Counted from the first letter of the stretch, positions 19,301 through 31,920 are shown. The stretch: 64,000 bases of DNA from Monocercomonoides exilis (GCA_001643675.2 LSRY02000011.1:1718501-1782500), one strand, 5' to 3'. A program made the numbers and translations. Notes: generated from the letters alone by a model not told the origin.

Positions 19301-22300
19301 CCAGACAGAACAGATGCGATGTTGTCGTTTCTCTCCCATCCTCTCCAAGCAAATGCATTCAAATGTGCATTTATGAAGCAGATTGTGGTTGTGCCGCCTT
19401 CGATGGCGTTCTGTGGTGTGCTGTCATACAATTCAGTTGGAGAAGCTTGTGATTGCGAAGATGATTGACTTATAATATTTCGACTGAAGCGATGAGATTT
19501 CCTTACCCAGCTTTCTCTACCAGCACCTCCAATGCCCAAACAGATGCCTGTACCGCCTTTATTTCCCATCATCTGCATCTGCCCACACGCCTCAACAGAT
19601 GAAAGAGGAGCAGAAACAAACGGTAAAAGTGAGCGCACACAAAAGACATAACAGCGAATGCCCCACAAAACAGATGAGCCAACAAGAGAATGGCTTGGAA
19701 GGCATGCTCGAATCAATGAAAGAAGGTCAGATGGGTCAGATCCGTTGCGTTTTTTGTCTGTTTTGTCGGATTCATCTGCTGCTGATGAAGTTGGTAAGTG
19801 TTTGCTTTCTTTTTCTTTTGATTTAAAAGAAGAATCGTCTGACGAAGCAAACATGTCACTTCCCTTTTGCTTTCCTTCGCTTTCAGTCTGCACTTTTTCC
19901 TCTTCGTATGAAGATTCCTGGAATCCCAAGTAAACAATGTCGCAGTCAGCTGCAGAAATGTGAGGGGGCGTGTCAGATGTTGCATTCAACAGATTCTTCA
20001 GGTGTGCTGGATAAACGTTGCCCAAATTCCACGTGGCTGAAAAGATCGTAACAGAAGGCGGCAGAAAACGATAAACACACAAATCGCTCTTTTCTGACAG
20101 GTTCAATGAAGATTTAGACACAACAGAAGAAGATGATGAAGCAGAAGAAGAAGCAGAAGATGATGAGGGAGAAATGGCAACTGGAGAAGAAGTTGATGAT
20201 GTTGGATAGCTACCTTGCATTTCTTGTGTTTCCTTATTGTATTCATCTTTGATCTCCTGCAGCTTGTGAATTGTTTCGTCCAATCGAGCCTTCAAACTTT
20301 GCTTTTCCTTCTCATCTGCAATAGCTTCTGCATACAGCGAATTCTCCCCTGATGGTAATACAATACATTTCATTGGGAATTTTGGATCTCTTTTTTCTTT
20401 CTCCTTTTTCTTCTCTTTTTGCTTCTGCTTTTCCTGAAGAAGTGGCTGCTTCACAAGTCCTTCGTAATCGTCATCGTCTGCATCAGAAGTCGAACTCCAG
20501 TTAGAATTGCTACTATCTTCTTGCTTGGCTTTTTCTCTTTTGCTTTCTGCCAGAAATTCAAATGGATCAATCACAGAACAGAGCATTGTGCCTGGAGGGA
20601 ATACGTGTCGCATATCAGAAAGTGGAATAGAAAGTGTGGCGGAAGACGAAGAAGACCCAAAGATTGAAGATGCTGAAGATGTTTCATTCGGAAATTGATC
20701 TTTTGATTCAGATGCAAAAGAAGAAGGGAATGGAAGAGAAGTTTTTGGATCCAAAAACAGTTCGTTTATGATCAGGTCGCTTTCAGCTTTTGGTTTAAAA
20801 AGCATGCTGATTCTATTTGCAATCAGTTCTCCTTTTTCTCTTTCGTCTTCTTCTCCCTCTTTTTTGTTCAGTTTTGCCATCTCCTTTGCTTCGTGTGCCC
20901 AGAGCTCCTTCACTTTCTCTTTGTATTTCTTTTCAGTCATTTTTGCGGTTGTTGGCTTGTCGAAGAGAAATGGATTGGGCAGCGATGGATTGAAAAGAGG
21001 AGAGAATTCATCGAATGGAACAAAAGGAAAACGAGAAGAAGAAGACAGCGAAGCGGATGAAGCAAAAGATGAAAGCATTGAAAAGACTTTGTTTGAAAAA
21101 CTTGCTTCGCTTTTTGAAGAAGATGAAGACAAATGTGCAGACATAGCTGTCCGATTAGCATGTTCGTCTTTATAAACATAAGCAACTATTTCACTGCCAT
21201 TCCTCAACTCAAGATGTTTTGTGTCATCGCTCTTGCTTTTCTCTTTATCTTCTTGGAGACGATCGTGTTTGTTAGACCTTCTTTTGTTCTTTCTCTTCTC
21301 TTTTCTGATTTTCAGTGCCTGTTTTGTCTCACTGTGACTGAAAAACACTCCACAAACAATCATTCCGCAGAGCGGAGTGAAAATCGAGTGGAATATCGCA
21401 AACACAGACATTGTGGCAAAATGCTCTGAATTGATGTCTTCCTTTTTGGTCTCTGCATTCATGCCTTCCCATTCGGTGAAAAATGCTATGAAATGATCAG
21501 CTATCCACAAAAGATGGGTCAGAATAAATCCAATCACAACGGCTTAATAAAAGAGAAAAAGAATTCAAAACATTTTCTTCATAAAAAAAAATGGGGGGGT
21601 ATATGCAAACATGCAAGTTGAATGTTTATTGAGCGATATTTCTTTTTCAAAGAGCTGTCGTTCACAGAAATAGAGCGATGATGAGACAAAGTTATTGTAA
21701 TTCGAATAAACATGCTTCAATTAATCAAAGAAAACTCAAAAATGCATTCAATTAAATGAAAAGGTTGCAAACTACAAGCAAGCAACAATCACTGCGATGA
21801 TTACAAATTGACATGTGACAAGGCGTGACCAAATTTCATCAAAAAATACATCAGCTGGTTTGTTCTTTGCGTTTGTTCGGAAATAATATTCCAAAAATGA
21901 TAAAATGCAAGAAATAGCAGGATATGTCCAGCTAATTAGATGATATATTGGAGCATATTTCGCTGCCTAAAAAGCAAATTTTTCATTTATTTGAAAATTT
22001 TGGGAAAATTATGAATAAAAATAAAATTCATAAATAAAAGCACAAACCCTTTTGTATCTGGAAACAATCATCATATAACGATTTAATATGTAAAACATCA
22101 TCCAAAGCGAACTAGCTATTGCAAAATATTGCTAAAATATTGTTTCAAAACAATTACTTGAAAATCGAATTGAAAATTAAAAAAACCTGTATCAATGAAA
22201 TAACAGCCAATCCATTTTTAATAAAGTGTAAGATGAAAGTCATTGTGAAGAAGAATTCGCAAAGTGCAAATATACAAAGCAATTTTGTTGAGAAAACGTT

Positions 22301-22399
22301 GATTTTTTTCATTGCAGAAATGAAAACAATAACTACAGATCCAGAGCATATCATAGATAAAATAGAGATTGCGAGAGATAATATTTCTGAAGGAAGCAT
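16363..22399 (-). CDS. GPCR-inositol polyphosphate 5-phosphatase fusion (GPCR-INPP)
   Basis: Five exons (22399-22187, 22131-22048, 21966-21776, 21654-21611, 21542-16363) give about 1903 residues. All four introns are GT-AG and keep frame. Residues 1-250 form seven hydrophobic helices: ILSLAISILSMICSG (TM1), LLCIFALCEFFFTMTFILHF (TM2), FAIASSLWMMFYILNRY (TM3), HLISWTYPAISCIL (TM4), VTCQFVIIAVIVACF (TM5), VVIGFILTHLLWI (TM6) and FAIFHSIFTPLCGMIVCGVF (TM7). They resemble cAMP-receptor-like/class E GPCRs. After a Ser/Glu-rich linker comes a complete 5-phosphatase core (about 675-1375): ATWNLGN, GFQE, GNKGG, NAHLNAFAWR, GDMNYR, PSYTDRI and SDHTPV. It should remove the 5-phosphate from phosphoinositides or soluble inositol phosphates at the membrane. 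The C-terminus has a possible C2-like stretch (DDLIGEASICI, about 1710). Ser runs expand the loops. Fusions of this kind ('GPCR-bigrams') are known mainly from oomycetes. Confidence 0.85.
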
Positions 22400-22612
22400 C
22401 CCTCCAGAAATTGAGAATTATCGAATTATAATTATTAAACCCTTTATCAAAATGAATTTCTTATCAATCTTAAAAACAAGTTTGAAAAATAAATACTTTC
22501 AGCGAACTGGATTCAAAAAGAAAAAAATAATAAATAAAACATCATTACATATGATGACAAGAGCAAAACTTTAAATCTGGAATAGAATTTCAGAAAAGAT
22601 TCCGAACACATC

Positions 22613-23730
22613 TTATCGAGAGGTGTCAACAGAATGAGCAGGAGAAGCATTCCTTGAGTTTATAAAGCGATTGTTAGAGAGCGACAGCTGGGAGACAGTC
22701 GACTGCGACTGGTGCGACGAGGAGGAGACAGAGCGAGCAGTGGATGAAGTAACCGAGGATGACCTTCGGATTGGGGATTTGCTCTGTACAGGGGAGCATT
22801 TCTGGGAGAAGAGCTGGACGAGCTGGGGGACAAGAGAAGGAGCAGTCGACGAGCGGGCAGGAGACGACAGCGACGGGGCATCGGGCGATGAAGAGGCGTC
22901 GGCTGTGCTGGGAGTGTTGGCAGTGTTGGTGGTGGTGAGAGTGTTGAGTGTGTTGGGGGTGCAGTGAGTGGCTGAGGATGAGGGAGATGTGGATGATGAA
23001 GAAGAAGGAGTTGGCAAAGAAGATGAAGATGACGATGAAATAGAACGAGTGTCTGAGTTGTTCAGAAAGAGCTGCTTCTTCTTCTGCACAATGCCCTCAG
23101 GGATGACGTGTGTATCCTTGTGGCTGAGGAGACGGGTGAGGTCTGAGATGCGCGAGGAGTCGATGCAGTAGTCGTTGAGCATCACACTCGTCGACACAAA
23201 ATACGACTGCGGCATCTGATTCAGATGGGCCAGCAGCTCTGCCACAAACCCCGCAGACACAGGCGGATGGGGTGCACATCCAAACAGAAGCTCCTCAAAC
23301 CCTTCGCGATAGAAGGCAGTGGTCGACATGGGGGGAAAGATGTCGCTGAGAGAGAAGGCAGAGTCTGAATCACGAACAACACGGACTGATGGAGAGGGGG
23401 AAGAGGAAGAAGAAGAAGAAGAGGAGGAGGAGGAGGATGGTGGAGAAGGAGAGGGGAATGGAAGAAATTGTTCCTCGGTGGAAGAGAAGAAAGGAAGGTA
23501 AGGCTCATTCCAGGGGGATGTGGGGGTGGGAGAGCAAGTGGAGAGGATGGGATGGACAGGAAGTGGATTGAATGGCTTTATTTGCGGAATCTGGCTGTTG
23601 GAGAAGGGAGAATAGCGAAGTGGAGAAAGCGGAGGAGAGCTGCAGAATTGGTCAGCATATGTCGAGGCCTGGTTGAGAGCGAACAAAGAAGAAGATGATG
23701 ATGATGAGGATGAGGAAGAGGAGGAAGAGG

Positions 23731-23761
<31 letters not shown>

Positions 23762-26700
23762 GCGATGGAAAGGCGGGCGATGGGGAGAAGGGCGAGCAGG
23801 CACAACAGCAGGCGAGGAACACAAGACAGACGGGCGATAGACAGTCCGCAGAGCAGCCGGGGGATAAGCGAGGGAAGAGTCCGGAAGCATCGGCGAAGAG
23901 ACAGCCTGCTGCGGGGACTCCACAAAACGAGGAGTGTTTTGAGGGGAAGGGAGGGACTTGGGTGTCTGTTGAATGAAGGCAGAGGAAGGAGAGAGCTGAA
24001 GGAGATTGGCAGACGAGGTGTCTGCAGACGAGGTGTGGGAGAGCGTGTCACAGTGAGAAGAGACAGAAGGGGAGACAACAGAAAATGATGAAGAGGATAA
24101 AGAGGAAGAAGAGGATGAAGGAGACTGAAGAGGGATCTGGTCTTTCCTTGACGGAGGAGGGACAGGCTGAGACTTGTGCATCTGCTGCTTCGGGGGTGAT
24201 ATCATCAGAGGAGGCGAATGCGTCTCTGAAATCTGCTGCTCATCGAAGATCAGCTCAGAAGAATCAGCCGAGTCAGACGAAAGATGAGAGGCAGAAATGG
24301 CAGGCGGTGGAAAGAACGAGGAAGAAGACAAGGCAGAAGAAGAGCAAGAGCAAGAAGAGGAAGAGGAAGACGAAGAGAATTCTCTTTGGATGAGGCGAGG
24401 AACAAGAAGAGAGTCAGAAGTGTCTGAGTGAGAGACACAGCTGGCAGAGTCGATGGCAGCCTCAGCTGATGCGAATGCAGATGACTCAGCCATTGAGAGA
24501 GAGGAAGAGGAGGAAGGGTAAGAAGAAGATGCTGTTATAGTGGTGGTGGTGGTAGAAGAAGAGGAGGAAGAGGAAGAAGAGGAAGAAGAGGAAGAAGAAG
24601 AGGAAGAAGAGGAAGAGGATGATGTAGAAGAAGAGCGGGGGTGTACTTTCAACACCATTGGCAGCAGCATCGAAATCTTTGCAGTGCGTGTGGTGGAGAC
24701 AGAGTCAGAAGAAGAGCGCATGAGATGGCTGGGAATGGCAGATGAATAAGGAGAAGAGGAAGAAGTGGACTTTGCTCTGTTGAACGAGGCATCTGGTGCA
24801 GCTGAGGCAGAAGAGGAGGAAGAGGAAGAAGAAGAAGAAGAAGAAGAAGAAGAAGAAGAGGTGGAGGAGGATGAGGAGGATGAAGATGGAGGAGGAGAAG
24901 AGGAAGAGAAGGAGATAGAAGCCATTGGTGTCAAAGGATGAACAGAAGAAGCAGAGAAAGGGGAATTGCCATAGACAGCGCTGTCAGCCGAAGAGAATGT
25001 TTGTGAATGGAATGAGTGATGAGAGGCAGAGTGGTCAGAAGAAGAAGAAGAAGGCGAAAGAGGGCTGCTCAGATTGAATGAAGGAGAATATGCTGAGCTG
25101 AGCTGGGGGGTGTGCGCAGAGGGAAGTTTTGGGCTGAGGGAAGGAGAGGCAGGAGAAAGAGAAGAGTTTTGCTGGATGGGCGAGGAAGGGAGGAGGGAAT
25201 GGTCAGCCAAGCACACATTGACTGGAGAGCCAAAGGAGTGTGTGTGGTTGTTGTCGCTTGTCAGATAAGACGGAGACAGAAGTGTTGGCGAATTGAGCGA
25301 TGAAGAGAAAGGAGAAGACATTGAGAGCTTCAGAATCTCCCCTTCGACTTCTTCTTCTTCGATGATTGGCCGTTGCACACCGTCGAAGAAGGAAGGCGCC
25401 TGAAGAAGAGAAAACTGCTGCTCAATCTCATTGTCTTCGATATTACTGTTATTATTGAAATTATTAGAAGAGTTCATATTGTTGATGTTCTTATTGCCAT
25501 GCGAACATCCATCTGAAGATGGCATGAACGACAGTGAGGCAGAAGAAGAGGCAGAAGTCGAGGCAGATGCCACAGCCATTGAGAAGGAATATGACTCAGA
25601 AAGAGAAGAAGACGATATTTTTGTTGAGGTTGGGCCAGAGGAAGAGGAGAAGTGGCGCGGAAAGAGCTGTTTTTTGTTGGTTTGTGGGGCAGCTTCAGTG
25701 TGTGCTCTTTTGAGTGTGGTGTGCTGCTGGTCATATGCCGCTCCTCCTGAATGAATATTCTGCTCTCTTTCTCTTTCTCTTTCGCCTTCTCTTTCATCAT
25801 CATCATCATCATCTATTTCAATCACTCCATCTTCGATATCTCCTTCTTCTCTTTCTCTTTCTCTCTCTCTCTTTCTTTCTCTTTCCTCTCTCTCCTTCTC
25901 AAAAGATCCTTCATTCTCTAACACATTCAATGATATCCACTGCCTGTCCAGCGAGTCGCTCATCTGAACTGAGTCATTTCTGCTGGGCGAATGAAGAGAA
26001 TGAAGAGAATGAGAGGAAGGAGAGGAAGGAGAATGAAATGAACGAGCAGAATGAGAAGAGCGTGTTGAGTTGGCTGTGTTGACAGTGTTGATGGAGGCAG
26101 AAGAAGGTGTCTGTGTCCAGCTGCTCAGCTGAGGAGACGAAAAGGCTGTTTGCTGAGAGAAAGAGCTGGCTGGTTGGAGATCAGCCAGCTGAAGCAGCGC
26201 CCAATCAGCAGTGTCTGGCAGGAGGGCAGAGTCAGATAAGAGAGAGGAAGAAGAGGAGGAAGAGGAAGAGGAAGAGGAAGAAGAAGATGATGGTGATGGC
26301 GATGATGCATTGGGAATGAATAAAGAGGGAGAAAGAGAAGGAGAAGAAGCAGAGAGGAGGGAGACAGACGAGAGTGATTTTTGAATGTCGCTGGCAGAAG
26401 GGGCAGGGGAAGGGCTGTCTGAAGGAGGAGAAGAGAAAGGAAGAGGGCTGGCAAAGGATGTGGTTGGATATGTGACTGGAGAGTTTGAACAGGAAGAGGA
26501 GGAAGAGAAAGAAGAAGAGAAAGAGGATGACGAGCGAGGGATGCTTTCTTGAGAAGAGCTGGCGAAGGAAGAGGAGCGTCGCAGATGACTTGTGCTATTG
26601 CTGTTACTGTTAATATTATTGTTATTATTATTATTATTAATGTTATGAGTGGTATGAATGTTATTGTTGTGAGGTGTGTTTTCAGAGGAAGACGAAGAGA

Positions 26701-28070
26701 GAGAGCGTTGGATGGGCAGGTTGACAGAAGAAAGAAGAGGAGGTGGAGTGGCAGCAGAATGAAGAGGACGGGAAAGAGGAGGACGGGAAAGGAGAGGGGC
26801 TGAGGAGGGGCTGGTGGAATATGCAGAGGCCAGGGCAAAGACAGAGGCTGAGGTTGAAGAAGAAGATGATGATGAGGATGATGATAAAGAAGGAGGAATA
26901 GATTGAGATGTGATGGAAGAAGAAGAAGAAGATGATGATGATGATGATGATGATGATGTGGTGGGGGTTGTGGGGGTGGAAGAAGAAGAAGAAGAAGAAG
27001 CAGTCAGATGATGTTGAGAGGATGAGAACTGTTCAGAAATTGAATGCCGCTTCAATTTTGATCTTTCGCCTTCAGTTGGACTGTTTTGTGGGAAAGAAGC
27101 AGAAGGAGAAGAAGGAGAAGAGGATGAAGAAGGAGAGGAAGAAGACGATGATGAAGACGATGAGGAGAGAGGAAGAGGAAGAGGAACAGTTTTTGGAGGA
27201 GGTTGGATGACTCGCTGGGGAGGAATCGAATTCAATAAAGGAGGTTGACTCGACGATGAAGAAGGAGGAGAAGGAAGAGAAGAAGAAGGAAGAGGAGGAG
27301 ATGGCTCGTCAGCATCAGCCAAATAGAATCCTTCGCCTTTCAAAGAGAGCTCGTCTTCTTTGTGTGGAATGGAAGTCTTTTGAGGAGAGAGAGAGAGAGG
27401 AGAGTCAGACAAGGCAGTCTGCATTGGAGGGAGAGGAGGGGTGTGCTGAGAGAAAGAGGAGAAGGACGAATGAGAAGAATGAGAAGAATAAGAAGAATGG
27501 GAAGAGAAAGAGGAATAAGAGGAGCGGGAAGAGTGAGGAGGGTAAGAGGAAGGCGGGGCAGACGGGAGAGGAGAAGGGAGGGGAGAGGCGCGGTTGGCAG
27601 AGGAAGAGCTGAGAGACGGATGGCGCGGGAGATGAGGCGCCGGCTGGGAGGAAGAGGCAGTGATGGAGGCAGAGGAAGGGGAGGAAGGAAACGGGGGGTG
27701 GTGGAAGTTGAATGGGGAGATGGAAGTGAGGTGAAGGGTGGGGGCAGGCAAGGGCTTGGTGAATCTGTTGATGAGGTTGTTGACTGTGCCTTCTTTGACG
27801 GTGTATCTGGTGGGCTTGTCTGTCGCATACGACGAGTGGGTGGTGCTTTCATGTTCAGCTGCTTTCTCTTTGTCTGATTCCTGTTTGGTTGGATGGTCAT
27901 TGAAAGAGGGGGAAGAAGAGGAAGAGGAAGAAGAAGAAGAGTAGAATGTGGTGGAATGCTGACCAGTTGTATTTGCATATGGAGTCTTGGAGGGAGTGTA
28001 TGTGAATGCAGAGGAAGAAGAAAGGGAAGAGAAGGAAGATGACGATGGAGAAGAAGATGAAGAAGAAGAA

Positions 28071-28108
<38 letters not shown>

Positions 28109-31078
28109 CTGTAATGATGATTGAGTCTGGTTTGAGTGTTTGAGCAGAGCAGGGGCAGTTGCAATAGTCAGCGTTGATGTCTGCGAAGGAGACTGAAGGC
28201 GTCTGGGTGGCATTTCAGCGAATGTGACAGTCGAAGTGGGAGATGCTCTTGTGACTGACTGTTGCGACTGTTGAGACTGAAGAGAGCGTTGTGACTGGAA
28301 TGATTGGAGTGAGTGGAGAGAGTCTCCTGAGGCGCGTGTGGCGACAGAGAGTCTGTCAGCAGGGGCTGTGTGGAGAGAAGAGAGGGAGCTGTTGGGCGAG
28401 CGGAGGAGATGGCGAGTGGGCTGCTCAGAAACAGGAGAGGAGGGGCAGGAGCGAGAGGCAGAGGCTGAGGCAGAGGCAGAGGAGGAGGCATTGGAAAACG
28501 AAGAGGAGGAGGAAGAGGAGGAAGAAGAAGAGGAAGAGGAAGAGGATGAAGATGATGAAGAGGAGGAAGGGGAAGGAGAAGGAGAAGGAGAGTATGAAGG
28601 AGATGAGGAAGAGACAGAGCCAGCAGAAGATGAAGTGTCAGAAGAGAGGGTGGTGAGGGAGGAGTAGGAGGTGAGGGTGTCTGAGCGGATAGATGCACAC
28701 GAAAGAGACGAAGACGAGCTGCTTGTGGGATGTGTGTGCATTTGATGGCTAGTTTGAATGAAGGAGCCTCTTTGTGTGCCTGGCAGAGGGAGAAGAGACT
28801 GTGACTGATTGAGGAAGGAAGGAGAAGGAGAAGAAGAGGAAGATGATGAAGAGGAAGAAGAAGAAGGGTGTTTTGAGAAGAGAGGGCCTTCATTGCGAGA
28901 AAAGAATGGCTGCAAAGAATTGTTCTGTTTGCTTTGCTGGTTGAGCTGTCTGAACTTGGCAGTTGGAAGAGGAAGAAGCGCATCAGAGTTTTGTTGATAT
29001 GCAGAAGGGTGGGGAAGAAGAGAGGCAGAGGAAGAAGAAGAAGAAGAGGAAGAAAGAGGAAAGGAAACAGAAGCAGAGGCAGAGGCAGAAGGAAGCTGGT
29101 GTCTGAACACATTTGAAGATGGCTGAGGGAAGAAGTCGCTGGAGAGTGTTGGTGAAAGAGGGGCGATGTCATTGTGAATGTTGTTTGGGACAGCCAGTGG
29201 CTGAAGAGACGCTCCACGAGAAGAATAAGAAGGGTTGCTGCGACTCAGAAAAGAGGAAGAGGCAGAAGAGGAAGAGGAAGAAGAAGATGATGATGAGGAG
29301 GAGGAGGAGGAAGAGGGACGAGGTTGATGATGTGGAGGAGGAGGAGGGGGAGGAGGGGGTGGTGGTTGTGTGGCTGTGCGGGGTGATGGAGAGACATTAA
29401 GAGGAGAAGCTGAAGAAGGAAGAGGAGAGCGGGAGGGCATGGCAGATGGAGAAGGAGAAGGAGAAGAGGATGAGGAAGAGGGAGAGGAAGAGGAAGAAAG
29501 AAGAGGGGTGGCAGAATAAGAGCCTGAAGAGGCATAAGATGCAGGCGTCTGATGATACATCAAAGGATACTGCTGAGCAAATGGTGTCTCCTGCGCCTCG
29601 TTCTGATAGAAGCTGTTCTGGTTCTGTCCTCCGAAGTAGGAGTGTGTGTATGGGTGAGGAAAGGGCTGCTGTCTGCCAAAGGACGACCAGGCGGTGCGGT
29701 TGGCCGTGCTGTAGAAGGAAGCAGGCGGAGGATTCTCCATCGGCTGGGCAGCCTGCTTCAGTGTGGCCACAACAGCAACGCCGCAGAGGATGTGCTTGGT
29801 GGAGAAGTGGGAGGCAAACAGGGCAGCATTCTGTGGGGGAAAGTGGGAGGAGGGGATGGGATGAAGAGGGGAAAGGGAAGAAGATATTGAAAGATAAAGG
29901 GGGAAGAAAAGAAAGGAGAATGAGCATCAAATAAGAGATTCAAGCAATTGAAATAAAAACAGAGTACATAAGAGAAATAGACATGCCTTTTCGCCTTTTC
30001 TGTCTCTTGTGAATTCCACACGCCCTTTAAACACCTTCTCTCCGCTCATCACTGGAATCAGCAGGACCGTCGGTGCCTCGTCTGCCTCCTTCAGAATGCC
30101 AACGCGGATGAACTCAGCGATGCCGTACTCGGTGAAGGGGAGTCTTTTGACATACTCCTGCTTTTCCGGCAGAAGGTCTGAGTAATCGACTTTTGGCGCT
30201 TTGGAGGTGGGACGGCTTTCAGAGGGGAAGTCTGGCGGAAGGGCACATGGCTGCGAAGAGAGGCTGGCAGAGACGTGGACGCTGTTTGTAGGGAAGTCTC
30301 TTTCGTCCCAGTCAAGCAGCACAGTCATCGCAAGTGTGCTTGTATCTGTCATCTTCACTCGAAATAGCACTTCCTTAAAATATGATGGGAATGAGTGCTT
30401 CGTAACAGTCTGTGCTTCTTGCTGCGACGAAAATCTTAAAAATGCTCGTCGTTCTTCTGGTCTAATTTCAAGCCGTGTGACTGTAAAGCCAGCACTAAAA
30501 CAATAGAATATTTGTTCATTGAGATATAAAACTTCTCAAAAGAAAAAGAAAACCCTTTCAAATATTCACGAATATGAGCTTCTGTTATATGTGAATCAAG
30601 ATTGTGTATAACAGCATATTTGTTTTGAATAGGCTTGTTTATGTATATTCTGTGCCCTCGATAATCCTTTTGACAAAATAATTTAAAGATAAATGCTTTG
30701 AAAAGGAGCCATACGATAATTCTCTTTTTGCAAGCATCGATTGTATCTTCATGAGATTTTAAAGTAATAAATCCTGTTTGAAAAATGTCGGTTTTATGCT
30801 TTTTGTTAACAAGATAAATTTTATTGATTGTCCAATGCTCCTGTGAAAATGCTAAGTTTAGATCAATTTCTTCAGATGGGTTTGTTTGATATGTGAAGAA
30901 AATTTTATCTAAAAGTTTTAATATATCAATTTTAAGGTAATTTTTGATAAAAATTATATATTAACAGAACATACTGGGGTCATCAGCTACAAAAATGCGC
31001 AACGCAGAACAAAAAGGATAAATATTTTTTCAGTGATAAAAATAAATATTAAGAAGATTATCTTTGCAAACTTGCCAT
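22613..31078 (-). CDS. Tandem-RRM RNA-binding protein with giant poly-Ser tail
   Basis: Six exons (31078-31072, 30986-30966, 30908-30715, 30666-30554, 30494-29987, 29830-22613) encode about 2686 residues starting MATDDPSMFYKIFFTYQTN. RRM1 spans about 8-88 (YKIFFTYQ; TGFITLKS; RIYINKP). RRM2 spans about 91-155 (YAVIHNLD as RNP2-like, RRAFLRFSS as RNP1-like). A conserved-looking segment follows to about 330. After that the protein is almost wholly low complexity: Ser runs of 15-30, Pro tracts, QSQQSQQS, an R/E block and a D run. It ends in a short ordered patch (ELLFGCAPHPP...). The fifth intron needs a GC donor (AAG|GCATGT) to stay in frame. A GT four bases on would introduce a stop. Likely a cytoplasmic or nuclear mRNA-binding protein prone to condensation (inference). 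I cannot name an ortholog. Confidence 0.75.
24540..24624. repeat. GGT/GAA/GAG trinucleotide tract in coding DNA
   Basis: A run of GTG/GGT units followed by GAA/GAG units. On the minus (coding) strand it reads Thr then Ser codons. It is one of about a dozen such coding microsatellites in the RRM gene. Confidence 0.8.
28070..28108. repeat. (GAT)n microsatellite coding poly-Ser
   Basis: A nearly pure GAT run of about 13 units in the RRM gene. The coding strand reads (TCA)n, giving Ser. Purity implies recent slippage, so length polymorphism between cells or strains is likely. Confidence 0.8.
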
Positions 31079-31691
31079 TCAAAAAATTGCACTCAAATTG
31101 CAAAAAAAGATAAACAAAATTTCCCGTAAGCTTTAGTTTAATATTAATGTACGTCAAAAATAGCAATTATTTAATTGAAAATTAACTTCTTCTGATATCC
31201 ACAATTCAACTAGCCAAAGTTTCGATCTCGTGTGATCAGTGATTTTTCTAAAAAAATAAAGGTTGAAATTTTTTCGTTGAAAGGATTAATCCTTCATGAA
31301 TAACAGAATAGATTGTTTTGTTTCGATTCTTGTTTATGAATTTCTTTATTGAACTGTGAAAAAAACATGTTAATAAGTTCTTTCACATTTATGAATCAAC
31401 TACACTTTCAAAACGTTTTTCCTCCCCTTTCTTGAACATATGCCCTAAATTTTTGATCGGAAACAATGTGTTTTTATGTAATGATTAACGTGTGTGTGCA
31501 GCTCTTTGATTTTTGCACTTATCTTTTGTGCCTTTTAGAAAATTGGGAAAAAAATATTAATTTTTCGTCTTCTTTTAAATTTTAAGTGTTCATCCGCACA
31601 AAATTGAAAATGAAAAAAAAAAAATTTTTTTTTTCTATGATAAAACACTTTCAAAAGAAAAATAAAAATTGATAGAAAAAAATTTTATGTA
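31079..31691. other. Intergenic region with RRM-gene promoter, no gene seen
   Basis: 613 bp of AT-rich DNA between the RRM gene start and the transposon, with many A/T homopolymers. No open frame of note. The last two bases (TA, 31690-31691) are one copy of the transposon target duplication. Confidence 0.45.
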
Positions 31692-31713
31692 GGGTGGTTT
31701 TTTTATCCGGACA
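31692..31713 (+). repeat. Left terminal inverted repeat of pogo-like element
   Basis: 22 bp, beginning GGGTGG, then a T tract, then ATCCGGACA. It differs from the right repeat only at position 6. The preceding TA is the target duplication. Confidence 0.9.
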
Positions 31714-31831
31714 TTTTTTTTTATCCGGACAAAAATTTTAATTATGAATTATTTCTTCCCACTTTTTGGATATTTTATCATATTTTTAATATATAAGGAA
31801 AAGTCAACAGTTTGAAATTAAGATTAAATTA

Positions 31832-31920
31832 CTATACCTAATCTCTGATGGGGGGGGGAGATGGGGGGGTTAGCTCCTCCATCTTTGATTTGTGCCTCCC
31901 CTGATGAGATTAGGTAATAG
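31832..31920. repeat. Hairpin with G-run loop inside the transposon
   Basis: Arms 31832-31845 and 31906-31920 share the inverted core ACCTAATCTC / GAGATTAGGT. The loop carries runs of nine and seven G (31850-31868) opposite C-rich patches (CCTCC, CCTCCCC), so it can pair further or form G-quadruplex-like structure. It lies upstream of the transposase frame and may be a nested small element or regulatory structure. Confidence 0.55.

Noticed and set aside
22119-22574. 151-codon plus-strand frame with Lys/Ile-rich sequence
   Set aside because: It is antisense to the GPCR helix exons, whose membrane segments and splice phases are far more convincing.
23389-29934. Many plus-strand poly-Glu/Lys/Arg frames opposite the RRM gene
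   Set aside because: They arise from GAA/GAG repeats that are the complement of Ser codons. The minus strand is a single long frame linked to RRMs.
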